From positions 186,001 to 250,000 of the forward strand of contig JASANH010001668.1 of NCBI GenBank assembly GCA_030248295.1: a stretch of DNA of 64,000 nucleotides. Direction: 5' to 3'. This document shows, one piece after another, positions 53,860-63,566 of this stretch. This DNA comes from Mesodorylaimus sp. YZB2_4 (taxonomy: Eukaryota > Nematoda > Enoplea > Dorylaimida > Dorylaimidae). Position 1 is the first letter of the stretch. The number at the start of each line of letters is the position of its first letter. The notes beneath the pieces were generated by a model. The model ran no database searches, was not told the DNA's origin, and was given only the letters and a program-made list of their open reading frames with translations. The translations under genes were made by a program, and so were the position numbers.

Positions 53860-54025
53860 TTTTATTTTTATGTTGTTGGAGAAAAAACAGAGCCAAAACC
53901 ATAACAATAAGAACGGAAGGGGATTACATAGAGTGCTGCCCTGCGTTCGAAATGCTGTAACCCGTCCTAGTGATTGTGCAACATGCCACTGTCGCATCAA
54001 GAATCGCCATAGCACAAACGGCTGA
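53860..54025 (-). mobile_element. LINE 3'-end fragment
   Basis: GCGTTCGAAATGCTGTAACC, GCAACATGCCACTGTCGCATC and an A-rich tail on the minus strand (about 53860) match the 3' end of the LINE at 40747-44600. Confidence 0.68.
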
Positions 54026-54698
54026 CATTCTATCCAGGGTCGACCGTACCGACTTTTTTGACCGTACCCGTACCTGGGGCCTGGTACGGCCATACCGTGC
54101 CGTACCGTACTGATAAAATACTCCATCTTAGTAGCCAGAAAAATTTGAAATTTTTTTCAAATGATTTTATATATATTTTAAGTAAAGGCTTCCTAACTCT
54201 GGTGTGCATCTCGAAAATTGTCATGCCTAATTTATTTATCTACTCCTTCACTGTGAACAGTTTGATCATCGTCGTCGACACTGTATTGTAACCACGAACA
54301 GCAATGAAGTATGGATAAGCGCCCAAAATCTTTGACTTCAAAGCGGTCTCCATTCCTTTGATATCGCAGATTACCAGAAATCCCTCGGCTCTACCATGCT
54401 ACTGTACCTATAGGCTCAAAAAACCTTCCAGGGTCCTGAACTCATGAACTACTAGTCCTTTGATATGAGACCGTGGTATAAATCTGTGCCGCGGCCATGC
54501 TCATACTGTAGTAGTGTAGTAAGCCTCCTCTTTCGATGTCTTCCGCAAAAATGCCGACAAAATTTTTGAATAGGATGGATGAGAGAACATTGCAGAAAAC
54601 AGTTGCTGAAATTTGATCAACATCGGGTTCCCCAACCAGCGCTTGGAAAATTGAAGGCAAGGAGTTTAGTCTTTCATGTTCGAAACCATAGAATGGTA
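54026..54698. other. Intergenic, GGTACGG-rich start
   Basis: 54040-54110 is dense in CGTACC/GGTACGG palindromic words, which also occur at 55995-56035. The minus-strand frame 54442-54765 is open for 107 codons but of no known family; it runs into the inverted-repeat arm. Confidence 0.45.
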
Positions 54699-55644
54699 GG
54701 GCCTCGGACACGTCAGAGATAACAATATCAGCGAATAGTACCCAAATGGCAATGTCAAATTCCAACGGGAAAAATGTTTTACTTTGGCCGGTTTCAAGGA
54801 AATTAGAGATTAATTTAAAATCAGACTTTACCGCGCAAAATAAGCGAGTCTATAGGTACTATGCTGCTTCTTGCAACCCGCTCCTGTGCGGGTTACTGTA
54901 GGCGCTCGTTATGTGTGTTTCTCGCCGAAATGAAGACAAAAATCTTTTTCTAAGTCGTACGAATTATTTATTAAATATTCTGGGGCTGTTGTCAAAATGT
55001 GTAACTTGGCTGCTGCTGAATGGTCGTGCAACATTTGCATCGGCGCCGATTTTCCATTGATAAATCCGACTCCGATCAGTACGTATTTACGTGCTTCTTC
55101 CGTTGGTCGCCCAAAGAATTGCTGCACTCCTATAATTTGAAGAATTTTTCGTTATAAAAACCCACGCTTAAATGACTGAAGTTACGTACCTATCTTGGAT
55201 CACATATTCGTCTTGTCCGCCATCCAATATTCTCTCTGATTCAGCCAACATGCGATCCACTACGTACTTCCTTCGATGGATCAAAACCTGGATCAGTTCC
55301 TCATTCAATAATAAGTTCGTCATCGTCAGATTCCACTTTTAGCAGAAGCATTCCCTTGTGCAACAAATCAATATGGATAGTAGACAAAATACGGCTTGTT
55401 GAGAAACATAAATAGGTACCTACAATCTCCATTACGAGCGGCTACAGTAACCCGCACAGGACGGTTTGCAGAAAGCAGCATAGTACCTATTGATTCGCTT
55501 TTTTTTCGCGGCAAAGTCTGATTTTAAACTCTGTTTACAATTTTCTTAAGAACAACCGAAGTAGAAATTTTTGTCAGTTGGAATTTGACATTGCTATGTG
55601 AGTACTATTCGCCGATATTGTTATCTCTGACGTGTCTGTGGCCC
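54699..55644. mobile_element. Long inverted-repeat element (about 0.95 kb)
   Basis: Two arms of about 214 bp, 54699-54912 and 55431-55644, are inverted copies at roughly 80 percent identity judged by eye. Shared words in opposite orientation include ACGTCAGAGATAACAATATC, GGCAATGTCAAATTCCAAC (one change), TAAAATCAGACTTT, ATAGGTACTATGCTGCTT and GCGGGTTACTGTAG. The 518-bp centre can encode a two-exon gene. No known terminal motif or target duplication was recognised. Confidence 0.72.
54909..55323 (-). CDS. Possible two-exon gene inside the inverted-repeat element
   Basis: The exon 55186-55323 begins ATG (MTNLLLNEELIQVLIHRRKY) and reaches a GTAACT donor. An acceptor (TGCAG) leads to 54909-55121, whose frame (QFFGRPTEEARKYVLIGVGF onward) ends TAA at the inner edge of the left arm. 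The join is in phase and gives 116 aa. No family was recognised. An alternative donor (GTACGT, exon end 55190) does not give an open reading frame with this acceptor. The model is inference only. Confidence 0.35.
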
Positions 55645-56589
55645 TTTAAATGCAGCAACAGCGACTCGATAAATGGCCACATTGCAGTTCAAGAAAGCAG
55701 CATTTTTAGCAGTACTGGGTGGGACTCATAAGGATCACAGCCAAAGTCAGCCTACTTGCATCAGGATTATAAGATAATAGGCTCTGCGAGTAAATGCTTT
55801 AAATTTTGGTCACTTTCTCAGATTGGTTATCTGACAATAGTTCAAGATTATAAACCAACAGCTGCTATATTCATTTCCTTTTCATAAAAATTGGCCGCTT
55901 GTAAGCGAATTAACACAGTATACGTGAGCGTTAAATTACTCACAAAAGATTATAAAACTGATTTCCGGCCCATTTTCAGTGCCACAAAAGACGCGAACCG
56001 TACCGCACCACCCCCTTGGTACGGTGGTACGGTTGACCTCGGCATTCTTAACACCGAACGGCGTTCGCTGCATAGGTAATACCGTACTTGTACTATAAGT
56101 ATGTGATTCCAACGATTCCGTACTTCAACAGCGTATTCCCGATCAGAGTCTTCATCCAACAGCAAATGCTCTGGTGTCCAGCTTACGTTGACACGGTGAT
56201 AGTTCCCAAAACGACTAATCACATCTCGCCGCCTTGACATGGACCACCGACATTTCTGCAAAGCATATGCAAAAGTGCAGACACTTAATTCATACCCACT
56301 CTCCGAAAGTTTATTCGTATCCACTCTCCAAATATTCGACCCGGAGCAACTGAAAATTGCGAGCGGAGAGAGCCATTTTTTAGTCAGTAGCAAATCGTGC
56401 ATTCCAAACCATACTGTAAAGTCAGTTTTTTTTAATGAGCACTGAGCACAGCGTACAAATATTAGTGGTTCGAGTGTGCGTACGCTTTACAATTTCTTGT
56501 TTTCTTCTGCAGCAATTTCAAACGCATCACTCATTCTGATTGCTGCTCATCACTAATGACGGGTGCGCCTGAAACATTTATTACACGAA
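55645..56589. other. Intergenic, with LINE fragment
   Basis: No gene was seen apart from a LINE fragment at 56045-56235 and the upstream region of the PTP-like gene. GGTACGG words occur at 55995-56035. Confidence 0.55.
56045..56235 (-). mobile_element. LINE C-terminal fragment
   Basis: Minus-strand translation VNVSWTPEHLLL, DSDREYA and RNRWNH equals the C-terminal part of the LINE at 40943-41140. The DNA shares GCAAATGCTCTGGTGTCCAG and CTTACGTTGACAC. Confidence 0.7.
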
Positions 56590-59500
56590 ATGTCGATCTG
56601 CTGTGTGTGCTGCAAAAAAGGTGAGCTAGAATCTTAAAGATCCATAAATGACTTCTCAACCAACAAGTTCATTCCAGAAACGCCTTTTGCACTGGCGAAA
56701 TTATTGCCCTTAGCGTCTTCTATAAAAACATTGCGACGAGTGACAAACAAACTTGGGAAAACTGCCAAGAGTGTGGAGCTCAGCAGATTGGCTCGAAACG
56801 ACCAGAAGACAGCAAAAGCGATCGGGAAAACTTACAAGAGCCTAATCAACTCTGACGGCGGCGTCCGACCAGACATTCAACGACTTGGCTGCTCGCAGGT
56901 TGTACTCCAGCCAGGTAATAAGAGAATGCCCATGAATCGCCTGCAAGATTTCACAGGCCGAACGATAATTTTGGCTCAAACTCCAACAGCAGGACACGAG
57001 GAGGATTTTTGGAGCAGCGTCATCCAAGAAAAGGTAAATCAATTTTTGACCGATTCACCCATCATCAAAACGATTTTTACAGGTCTCCATCATCATCTGT
57101 CCGCAGCGGGGTCACGGTGAATACAGTCATCTGCCAGAACCACTCGAAGCTGGCAATAGCAAACAATTTGACAAAAAGCAAATAATTGCGCAATCAGTTG
57201 TCGGGACGCCATCTTCGGATTTATTTCAGAAAATAGAGCTTAATCTAAAATGGGAAAACGGTTCTCGTTTGGTAAGAATCTCTGAAATATTATATGAAAA
57301 TGCAACATGTTGTTTGCAGATTGTGGTGTTTCTGGTCTCCGACACAGAGGCTGACACTTTGAGTCATCTGGCCTCCTTCGTCGACGAGTTGCTAAACCCG
57401 GAATCTCATAAACCAAAGCTGGGAAATGTGCTCATTCATTGCAATGATGGTGTTGTATTCTCGCCGTCCATTGCGTGTGTCCTAATTGGGCATCAGATGA
57501 TCAAAGTGAAGCAAGTTGTCCATCCCCTCGGAATCCTCAATAACATTCGTCGAAGATGCGCTTTTGCACTTTCGAACACCCTCGTGTCCAACGAAGAAAT
57601 TAACTGCTGGATGGCGATCATTTTTGGAGGCCTTTCTCTGCTTTTGCAGAAAGAAATTACCTTTAGTGCCTACTTAATATCGATTTTTTCTGTTAAAATT
57701 TACAACGCATCCCATGTTTTAAGGGAAGCGCCCGGAAGAACTGATGAAATTCCCTCGACTGAGGCCTGCTGCGTTGAAGAAAATGAAAGAGGAAGCCGAA
57801 AAACATCAAGATTCTGGGAAACTCGACCGAGTTTCGGAAATTGACCAGAAAATATGCAAGGAGATTGAAAATGAGTACAAACGTTTAGTTCCATCTGTCG
57901 GCGGCACTCGTCCTGATATTCCCAGATCGAGGGATTCGCAGGTCGTGCTGAAGGAAAAGTTAAAAAGAATGCCCTTTAGTCGTGTGAAAGGATTTTGCCG
58001 ACTCCGGATCCTACTTGGTCAAAACGTAGTTCCTGGGGAAGAAGAAACGTTCTGGGGCACCATTCGTCAGGAGAGGGTGCGCAAAAAGAAATTTTTTGGG
58101 AATGATTTTTGACGCATTTTTTCCTTTGAATGTGTTTTTTTATAGATCGAGGCGATTATATGCCCGAATATTCACGTTCAGAAGCCGAGTTATCTTCCCG
58201 ATCTCAAGAACCAGGAGGAAACCAAAGTATTTGGCAAATACACAGTCGAATTCCGATACCATGTCACAACAGTGGCAGCTTGCGATGTTTGGCGAGTGTG
58301 GTTTCGCTGGGAGGATGACGCAGAAACGGTAATGCCGCCATACAAGTAAATTTTAGACGTTGAAAGTTCTTTCAACGACAGGTTATGATTTTTTCTGCAT
58401 TGGAAAACGACGCGAGGTCTCTCGTTAACATTGCGCGAGTGACTTTTGATCATGTTGACTTTCTGTCACAATATCAAGACAATATAACGCCATGCCTGAT
58501 TTACTGCAACGACGGCATAACATTTTCCCCAGCAATGGCTGTTTGTTTCATTTTTTCGGAAATGCTGGCCAGGAAGAAAATCTTCAATCCTCTCCTGATT
58601 CTCAATGTTTGCGACGTCACTGCGCCTTTGCTCTTTCATCAACTTATTTGGCGGCCGAGGTCATCAACTTGTGGACAGCAAGAATATTTGGATATTGCGA
58701 TATCGAACTGATTGACTTGATGTGTCCAGCAGGTCAGCATGTCTCAAAATATTTTCAAGTCTGATTTAGCCTAATTTATTCTTTCTCAGCTTTCGCTAAG
58801 ATCAGCGAGTCGGAAGAAAATGCAAAATATTTTCAAATTTCTGAGGTTGAATTGATGAAGTGCTCAAAGAACAATAATAAACTCAGTTATTTGGCCCAGC
58901 TAGAAACGCTAGAAAAATTCTGGAGCTGGGCATGAAGAAGGGCAGGAAACTGGTCCCTGCGACTAGTGGATCGAGGCCGGACATCCTGGTCTGGGACGAC
59001 ACTCAGGTCTATCTCGGGGCCAGTGGTCAACGCTTACCAATGAGCTCCCTGAAGGATAAGTTCGACAGTAACCTCATTATTGGGCAGACACTGAAAGCAG
59101 GCCAAGAGGTCAAGTTTTGGGAAGCGGTCATAATGGAAAATGCAAGTTTTATTTCGATTTTTCTGTTCATTGGAAATAGCTTATCAGTTTCAGGTTTATG
59201 TAATTGTTGGCCCGCTGAATTATCACAAGCGCAAATTTAGGTATCTTCCACCTGAAAACAACGAAAAATGTTTTGGGACGCTCACAATGAAAATCACATC
59301 AACCACTACAAACCAATGGTTTGAAAATGTGACTCTTGATGTTTGCTGGCGAGATAAAGCTGGGCAGAAAAGAAGCCGCACGGTAAATGTTTCTAGAGCT
59401 GCAACATTTTTCTTGTTCTTCTCTTCAAGGTAGCCCTGCTATGTCCAAATGATTACTCGTCCAGTCATTTGTTCGAATTGACTCTAGCCATTTGGCGTCA

Positions 59501-59810
59501 GGAAAGGCACACTGCTTCAAGTGCTCTGATACACTGCGACGATGGCATCACATTTTCTGTCGCCGTGGCCACTCTGGTTTTGGGTTATGAAATATGGTGT
59601 TCTAAGCGAGAATTGCGTGTCGACCCGTTAAAAGTTCTGGGCTATATCCGATGGCACTGTCCCTTTGCCCTTTCGACAAGATTTGTGCCCGTTCGAGACA
59701 TCAATTTCTGGTTGTCGAAGATTTTCGACGTGTGGCGCCTGATTGCAAAACAGCCTGTTAGTCAATTTCAGAATGTGTTGGAATTAACTGGACGAATTAT
59801 CGAGAAATGA
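56590..59810 (+). CDS. Triple-module PTP-like protein, pseudo-phosphatase (two frameshifts)
   Basis: Exons: 56590-56620, 56678-57033, 57083-57271, 57320-57665, 57724-58076, 58146-58328, 58382-58732, 58790-59141, 59194-59382, 59430-59810. The first exon encodes MSICCVCCKK, a Cys-rich start that could be S-acylated. Three consecutive modules follow, each made of three exons of near-equal size (356/189/346, 353/183/351, 352/189/381) joined by phase-1 introns. Each module has the classical PTP layout: GGxRPDI, QDFxGRTIILAQTPTAGHEEDFW-like substrate-loop/KNRY region, and the V-x-I-I-x-C-P strand. The P-loop Cys is kept, but Arg is replaced by Phe in all three. No WPD loop is present. Catalysis is therefore not expected; phospho-ligand binding or scaffolding is possible. 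The exons at 58382-58732 and 58790-59141 are each one base short of frame (near 58613 and 58917). The full length would be about 910 aa; as read it stops at 58711. A separate-genes model is less likely because intron phases match across modules. Confidence 0.72.
56678..57665 (+). other. PTP-like module 1
   Basis: Three exons, fully open. The P-loop reads IHCNDGVVFSP, with Cys codon 57440-57442 and Phe (57458-57460) where the phosphate-binding Arg belongs. The C-terminal block RRRCAFALSNT and INCWMAIIFGG aligns with the other modules. Confidence 0.75.
57724..58732 (+). other. PTP-like module 2, frameshifted
   Basis: P-loop IYCNDGITFSP (Cys 58505-58507, Phe 58523-58525); the usual His before Cys is Tyr. 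About 105 bases further on, between LILN and LRRHCAFALSS, the frame shifts by one base. The third exon is 351 rather than 352 bases long. Confidence 0.72.
58790..59810 (+). other. PTP-like module 3, frameshifted
   Basis: P-loop IHCDDGITFSV (Cys 59535-59537, Phe 59553-59555). One base is missing near an A5 run at about 58917, between LETLEK and ELGMKKGRK. The intron after its first exon uses a GC donor (59142-59193). The protein ends at TGA 59808-59810 after a short amphipathic tail. Confidence 0.72.
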
Positions 59811-60577
59811 AATTTTTTTACAAAATTTCTTACCTGATAAGTTAATTTGTGATTACAGTGTTGTCAAAAAACTCGTCAGTCTCTCGTGCTCTCTTTCTAT
59901 CTTAGTTACAAATATTTAGTTGCCTGTTTCACCCCCAAGAGTTCAGATCATTCGAAAAATAACTTGAGCTGTTTTCTGAAGAGTTGTGAAATATGAATCT
60001 TGTGTGGTGGTGCCAGTGATCTAACACTTATGCAACATGTCAAAACCTTTTTTTTTCATGTAATTAGAAGTTAAAACTGCTTCGTCGACTTTCCGGAAAT
60101 ACAAGGGCTGACAAGGGCTGACTATGCTGACTGACTGAATTTTATTAGGATAGGGCTTGCCGCGTTGTGCTGTACATTCACGAATCGCTTTTTATCGAAG
60201 TAGAAGCAAAATGGGCGGAAAAATGGGACTGTTGCGGATTATTGAAAAGGCACCTCCTGCAGCCGCTGTATAGAATTGTAATTTTGCGCCTTGGCTTTCG
60301 CTTGGGCTTGTTATCATAACTAAAAGAGTGGGATTTGCGAAAGCAAGAAGAACAACGAAAATAATGAGGCAAGAATATTTTATTGCAGCATGGCCTCACA
60401 AATCAAATCTTCAAGGTCGTGTATTAACTCGCATGCTATTCACTAACTGCGTATTATCAAGCCTTTATCATCTCTGCCGCTTCGGAATTCACCCACAACA
60501 AGGGATCTTCCAACTTTTGTCTTTAAACGTTGTCCACCTGCAAATTACTCAAATTGTACATTGATCAATTCTTAAAA
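59811..60577. other. Convergent intergenic region
   Basis: 3' flanks of the plus-strand PTP-like gene and the minus-strand protease. AATAAA on the minus strand at 60379-60384 could serve the protease. Nothing else was seen. Confidence 0.55.
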
Positions 60578-62233
60578 TCAAGTAAACCTTTTTGATACAT
60601 ACGTGCAGTAAGGAGGCTCGATGAGGCGACCTCTATCACCATATTTTCTGCATTTGTTGCAGAGCGTGGAGCCGTTTTTCTTGAATGTAAGTCCATGTAT
60701 TGGACTAATCAGGTGCTTAATCCATGTCAGATAAGGAACGATGTTCAAACGCCAATCGGTTGAATTTGGCCGAATTCCAAAACCAGCAGTCACTATTCCA
60801 TATTGCACCCATCTTTGCAGTTCGTGATCCTTGCACACGATCGGGCTACCCGAGTCCCCCTAAGATGAAAGAATACCGAATGCTGAAGCATTCTCACACT
60901 ACATAATCAAAAACTTGATTCTCACAGATCCAGTAAACTCATTTTTCCGAGATTTCGGCTCAGTGCAAAATGTTGTTTGGTCTGTATGCGCTGACTTGGA
61001 AACCCAATCATTCGCCCCATACTTAGTTTCGCCGAGCATCACTTTCAATCGTTCTGCACAATCCTTGGGCGAAAGTATTTTCAGCTGCGTATGCCGCAAC
61101 AGATAATTTTGTTTGGTGCCATCGCCAACTTGAAAAAAACAATGATGATAGTAACCCCTTTACCTTTTTCAGCGACAGACCACTTACTGTCTCCCCAACC
61201 AGCAACCCAAAATTCCGATTCACCTAATGGATGAAGGTGTTTCCCGAACGGCAAACAAATCGAGCGGATTCTTTGAGTGAACTTGATTGGTGGGGAAAAT
61301 TGTAAAACAGCGATATCGTGTTCCTCCCTTCTGAATCGCATGTAGTTTTCATTAACTGTCATCGAAGACACAGTTCGCTCTTCATAGCCGTCAGTGTGAT
61401 TTATGCGGTTGTGAGTACCAGCAAACAAGGTCACCTCGTCCAGCATCTCCATTTGCTTAGTCTTATTGTTGTACTTGGTAACGCAGTGCGCTGACGTGAG
61501 CGCCATGTCTGACTCATCCTTATGTTTGCAAACTTGAATTAACGATGCGCCGCAGGTCCTGTAAAGACTGGGAGGCTCGAGGAAAGCTTCTAAGTGCAGG
61601 AGCCACGGCCACTCATGGGGTATAGCTTCCTTGGGGGCGCCCAATATATGCACTTTCGATCTTGGTCTTGTCGATACTCTGTCCATGATCCTTTCTCCAC
61701 AAGCACGATAGTCCACGCGTGTTCTTTGACCTTCTGCAGCCTGAAATTTCCAACTCTCAGTGACTCACTAAATCATACTGTAAGTAACTACGTGTGCTAT
61801 ACCTTGGTCAAGAATTGGTACAGAACAATCACTGGATAAGAGGCGAAGTTCCGATTGCCGATAGACTGTGCTGCTGCAAAATGGCAAAGTGGGCAATTAC
61901 ATGCAACTTACCCACCCCTGGGAAGGAATTTTTTAAAATCAATTGTGTGATGCTGTGCCCACATTTTTACTGTTCACGAGTACATTTTTTTGGACATTGC
62001 ATTTGTTGGTCACCATGTCACGCAAACATATTTTCATCTCATTCAAGCGCAGCTGCGCAACGCCAGAAGTTTTGTAGAAGATTTGACTGCTGAATTACTT
62101 CATAGCAAATGTTAGACTTGACCCCTGCATTCCCCATTTCGCATACACAGTTTTACTTACCTCTGATCTGGCCAAAAATATGCAGCAAAGTGACGCAACA
62201 GAGAGCTTCCACAAATAGAAAACGGACCTTCAT
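60578..62233 (-). CDS. Secreted chymotrypsin-fold (S1) serine protease
   Basis: Exons, 5' to 3': 62161-62233, 61188-61733, 60926-61128, 60578-60859; phases agree and give 367 aa. The first exon is a signal peptide (MKVRFLFVEALCCVTLLHIF). The catalytic triad is intact: His in TSAHC (61486-61488), Asp in EHDIAVLQF (61315-61317), Ser in GDSGSPIVC (60851-60853, just after a splice junction). VAGWGD and CGASLI are typical landmarks. Family-atypical points: no canonical RIVGG activation site (ILGAPKEA instead), no Asp six residues before the Ser, and GDSGS rather than GDSGG. The specificity therefore need not be trypsin-like. A Cys-rich tail (CNKCRKYGDRGRLIEPPYC) follows the domain. A GTATGT donor in the tail could instead splice to about 60540, giving a different ending. 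Confidence 0.85.
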
Positions 62234-63334
62234 ATTGTAGTTTGCAAGATTTTATAAATACAGTATCGTCGACTCCATGGAATTCTTTAAATCTTGTGTA
62301 AAGGAAACATCGAGAAAAATTAATTCGGAAAAACTGTAGTATTTTCAGGCTGAGAAAAACGCAGATTTCCCTCAAGCTCATTTCAAGCCAGTTGCATACT
62401 TCTATACAGTATATGCATGAAGTATTGCAAGGACCACAGAGACACGGAAGAATGGAACGATATAATAGTCGCCAAGCAATTCTCGAAGAATAATTATCCC
62501 GTAAAACTCTGCCTGCGGTCTCATCACATAGAAGCCTTTTTCATATAAGTTCTCACTCACGCATGGTTTATAAAACATAACTACAGTCTCAAACTGCATA
62601 CTGTTGGGGGGGCGAGAGACAATATGGAAACAGTAATCCTCCTCCTGGTCATGGGTTTTATGCGCATATTTTTGAGCCGTAGTACTTTACTAAGCTGCAA
62701 GTTTTTCACTTAATACTCATAATCACTATGCTTTTTTCCAGGCGTATCCCTGCAGGTTACTTCTAAACCTTGTTTTAAAAATATCTTATTAGTCTCTAAA
62801 CTTGTGTATATGCCATGCCGGCGGTGTTTGAAGTTCAAATATTTCCTGCAAAAGTTCACTTAGCCCTTACAGTGATAAAACTTTAGCATTTCTAGCCATT
62901 TAAAAGCACTGTATGACAGCTTGAGGGAGTATTATAGTGCTTACGCACTATTTACGTCAGTTGAAACACAAACTTCGCAGCATTACTAGGCAAGTGACAG
63001 ATAAAGGGGCAGAGGTATGGTTAAAGACGGATAAAGTTGGATAAACGGACCACAACATACCCACCTAGATAATGAGCAGTGATACACCGAAACAGGCTGC
63101 ACAGACAAGACGCAGCCGGGTCGAATATGCACCCGATGACCTAGTCACCACTTATATGTGTGACGATGTGACAGACTGTACGCAGCTGTTTTTCAGACTG
63201 GAAAAACGATAAATTTTTATTCTGTGCGCAGTTTATCCAAAAAGACTGCACAGGTTTCTCATTGACCCAACAACGCCTACATTTTAATGGCTGATTCCAT
63301 AATTCTAAGCACAAATCTGTGACACATGACTTAC
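62234..63334. other. Intergenic, nothing recognised
   Basis: Upstream side of the protease gene. Short open frames show no family resemblance and no repeat copies were noted. Confidence 0.5.
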
Positions 63335-63566
63335 CAGGCTCAAAGGTACGCCGTGAAGTATACTGTACAGCAACCGACACATATACTTGATGCTCATGAA
63401 TTTTCATCGCTTCCGATGGTAATCCAAGCAGAAATGTGCCACTTCGTGAATCATCAATCTCGAACGCTGTTCTGTCCGAAAATAGCCGTCGCTCGTGCAC
63501 ATTTACCTTGAATATGCGGCAAACATTCTCAATTTGTTTTAGATGTGCGGCCAAAATCTCAGACAT
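63335..63566 (-). CDS. Unrecognised first exon of a hypothetical gene
   Basis: Starts at a true ATG (MSEILAAHLKQIENVCRIF), stays open for 77 codons (HEHQVYVSVAVQYTSRRTF near the end) and ends at a GTAAGT donor. Without splicing the frame runs on to 63141. The donor region (TTTGAGCCTG followed by AGTCATGTGTCAC) is repeated at about 63940-63985, suggesting a tandem copy cut by the window edge. No family is known. Confidence 0.4.

Noticed and set aside
57744..58711. Module 2 of the PTP-like gene as an independent gene starting at ATG 57744
   Set aside because: An in-phase upstream splice (57665/57724) joins it to module 1, all module joins are phase 1, and no separate first exon like MSICCVCCKK is seen.
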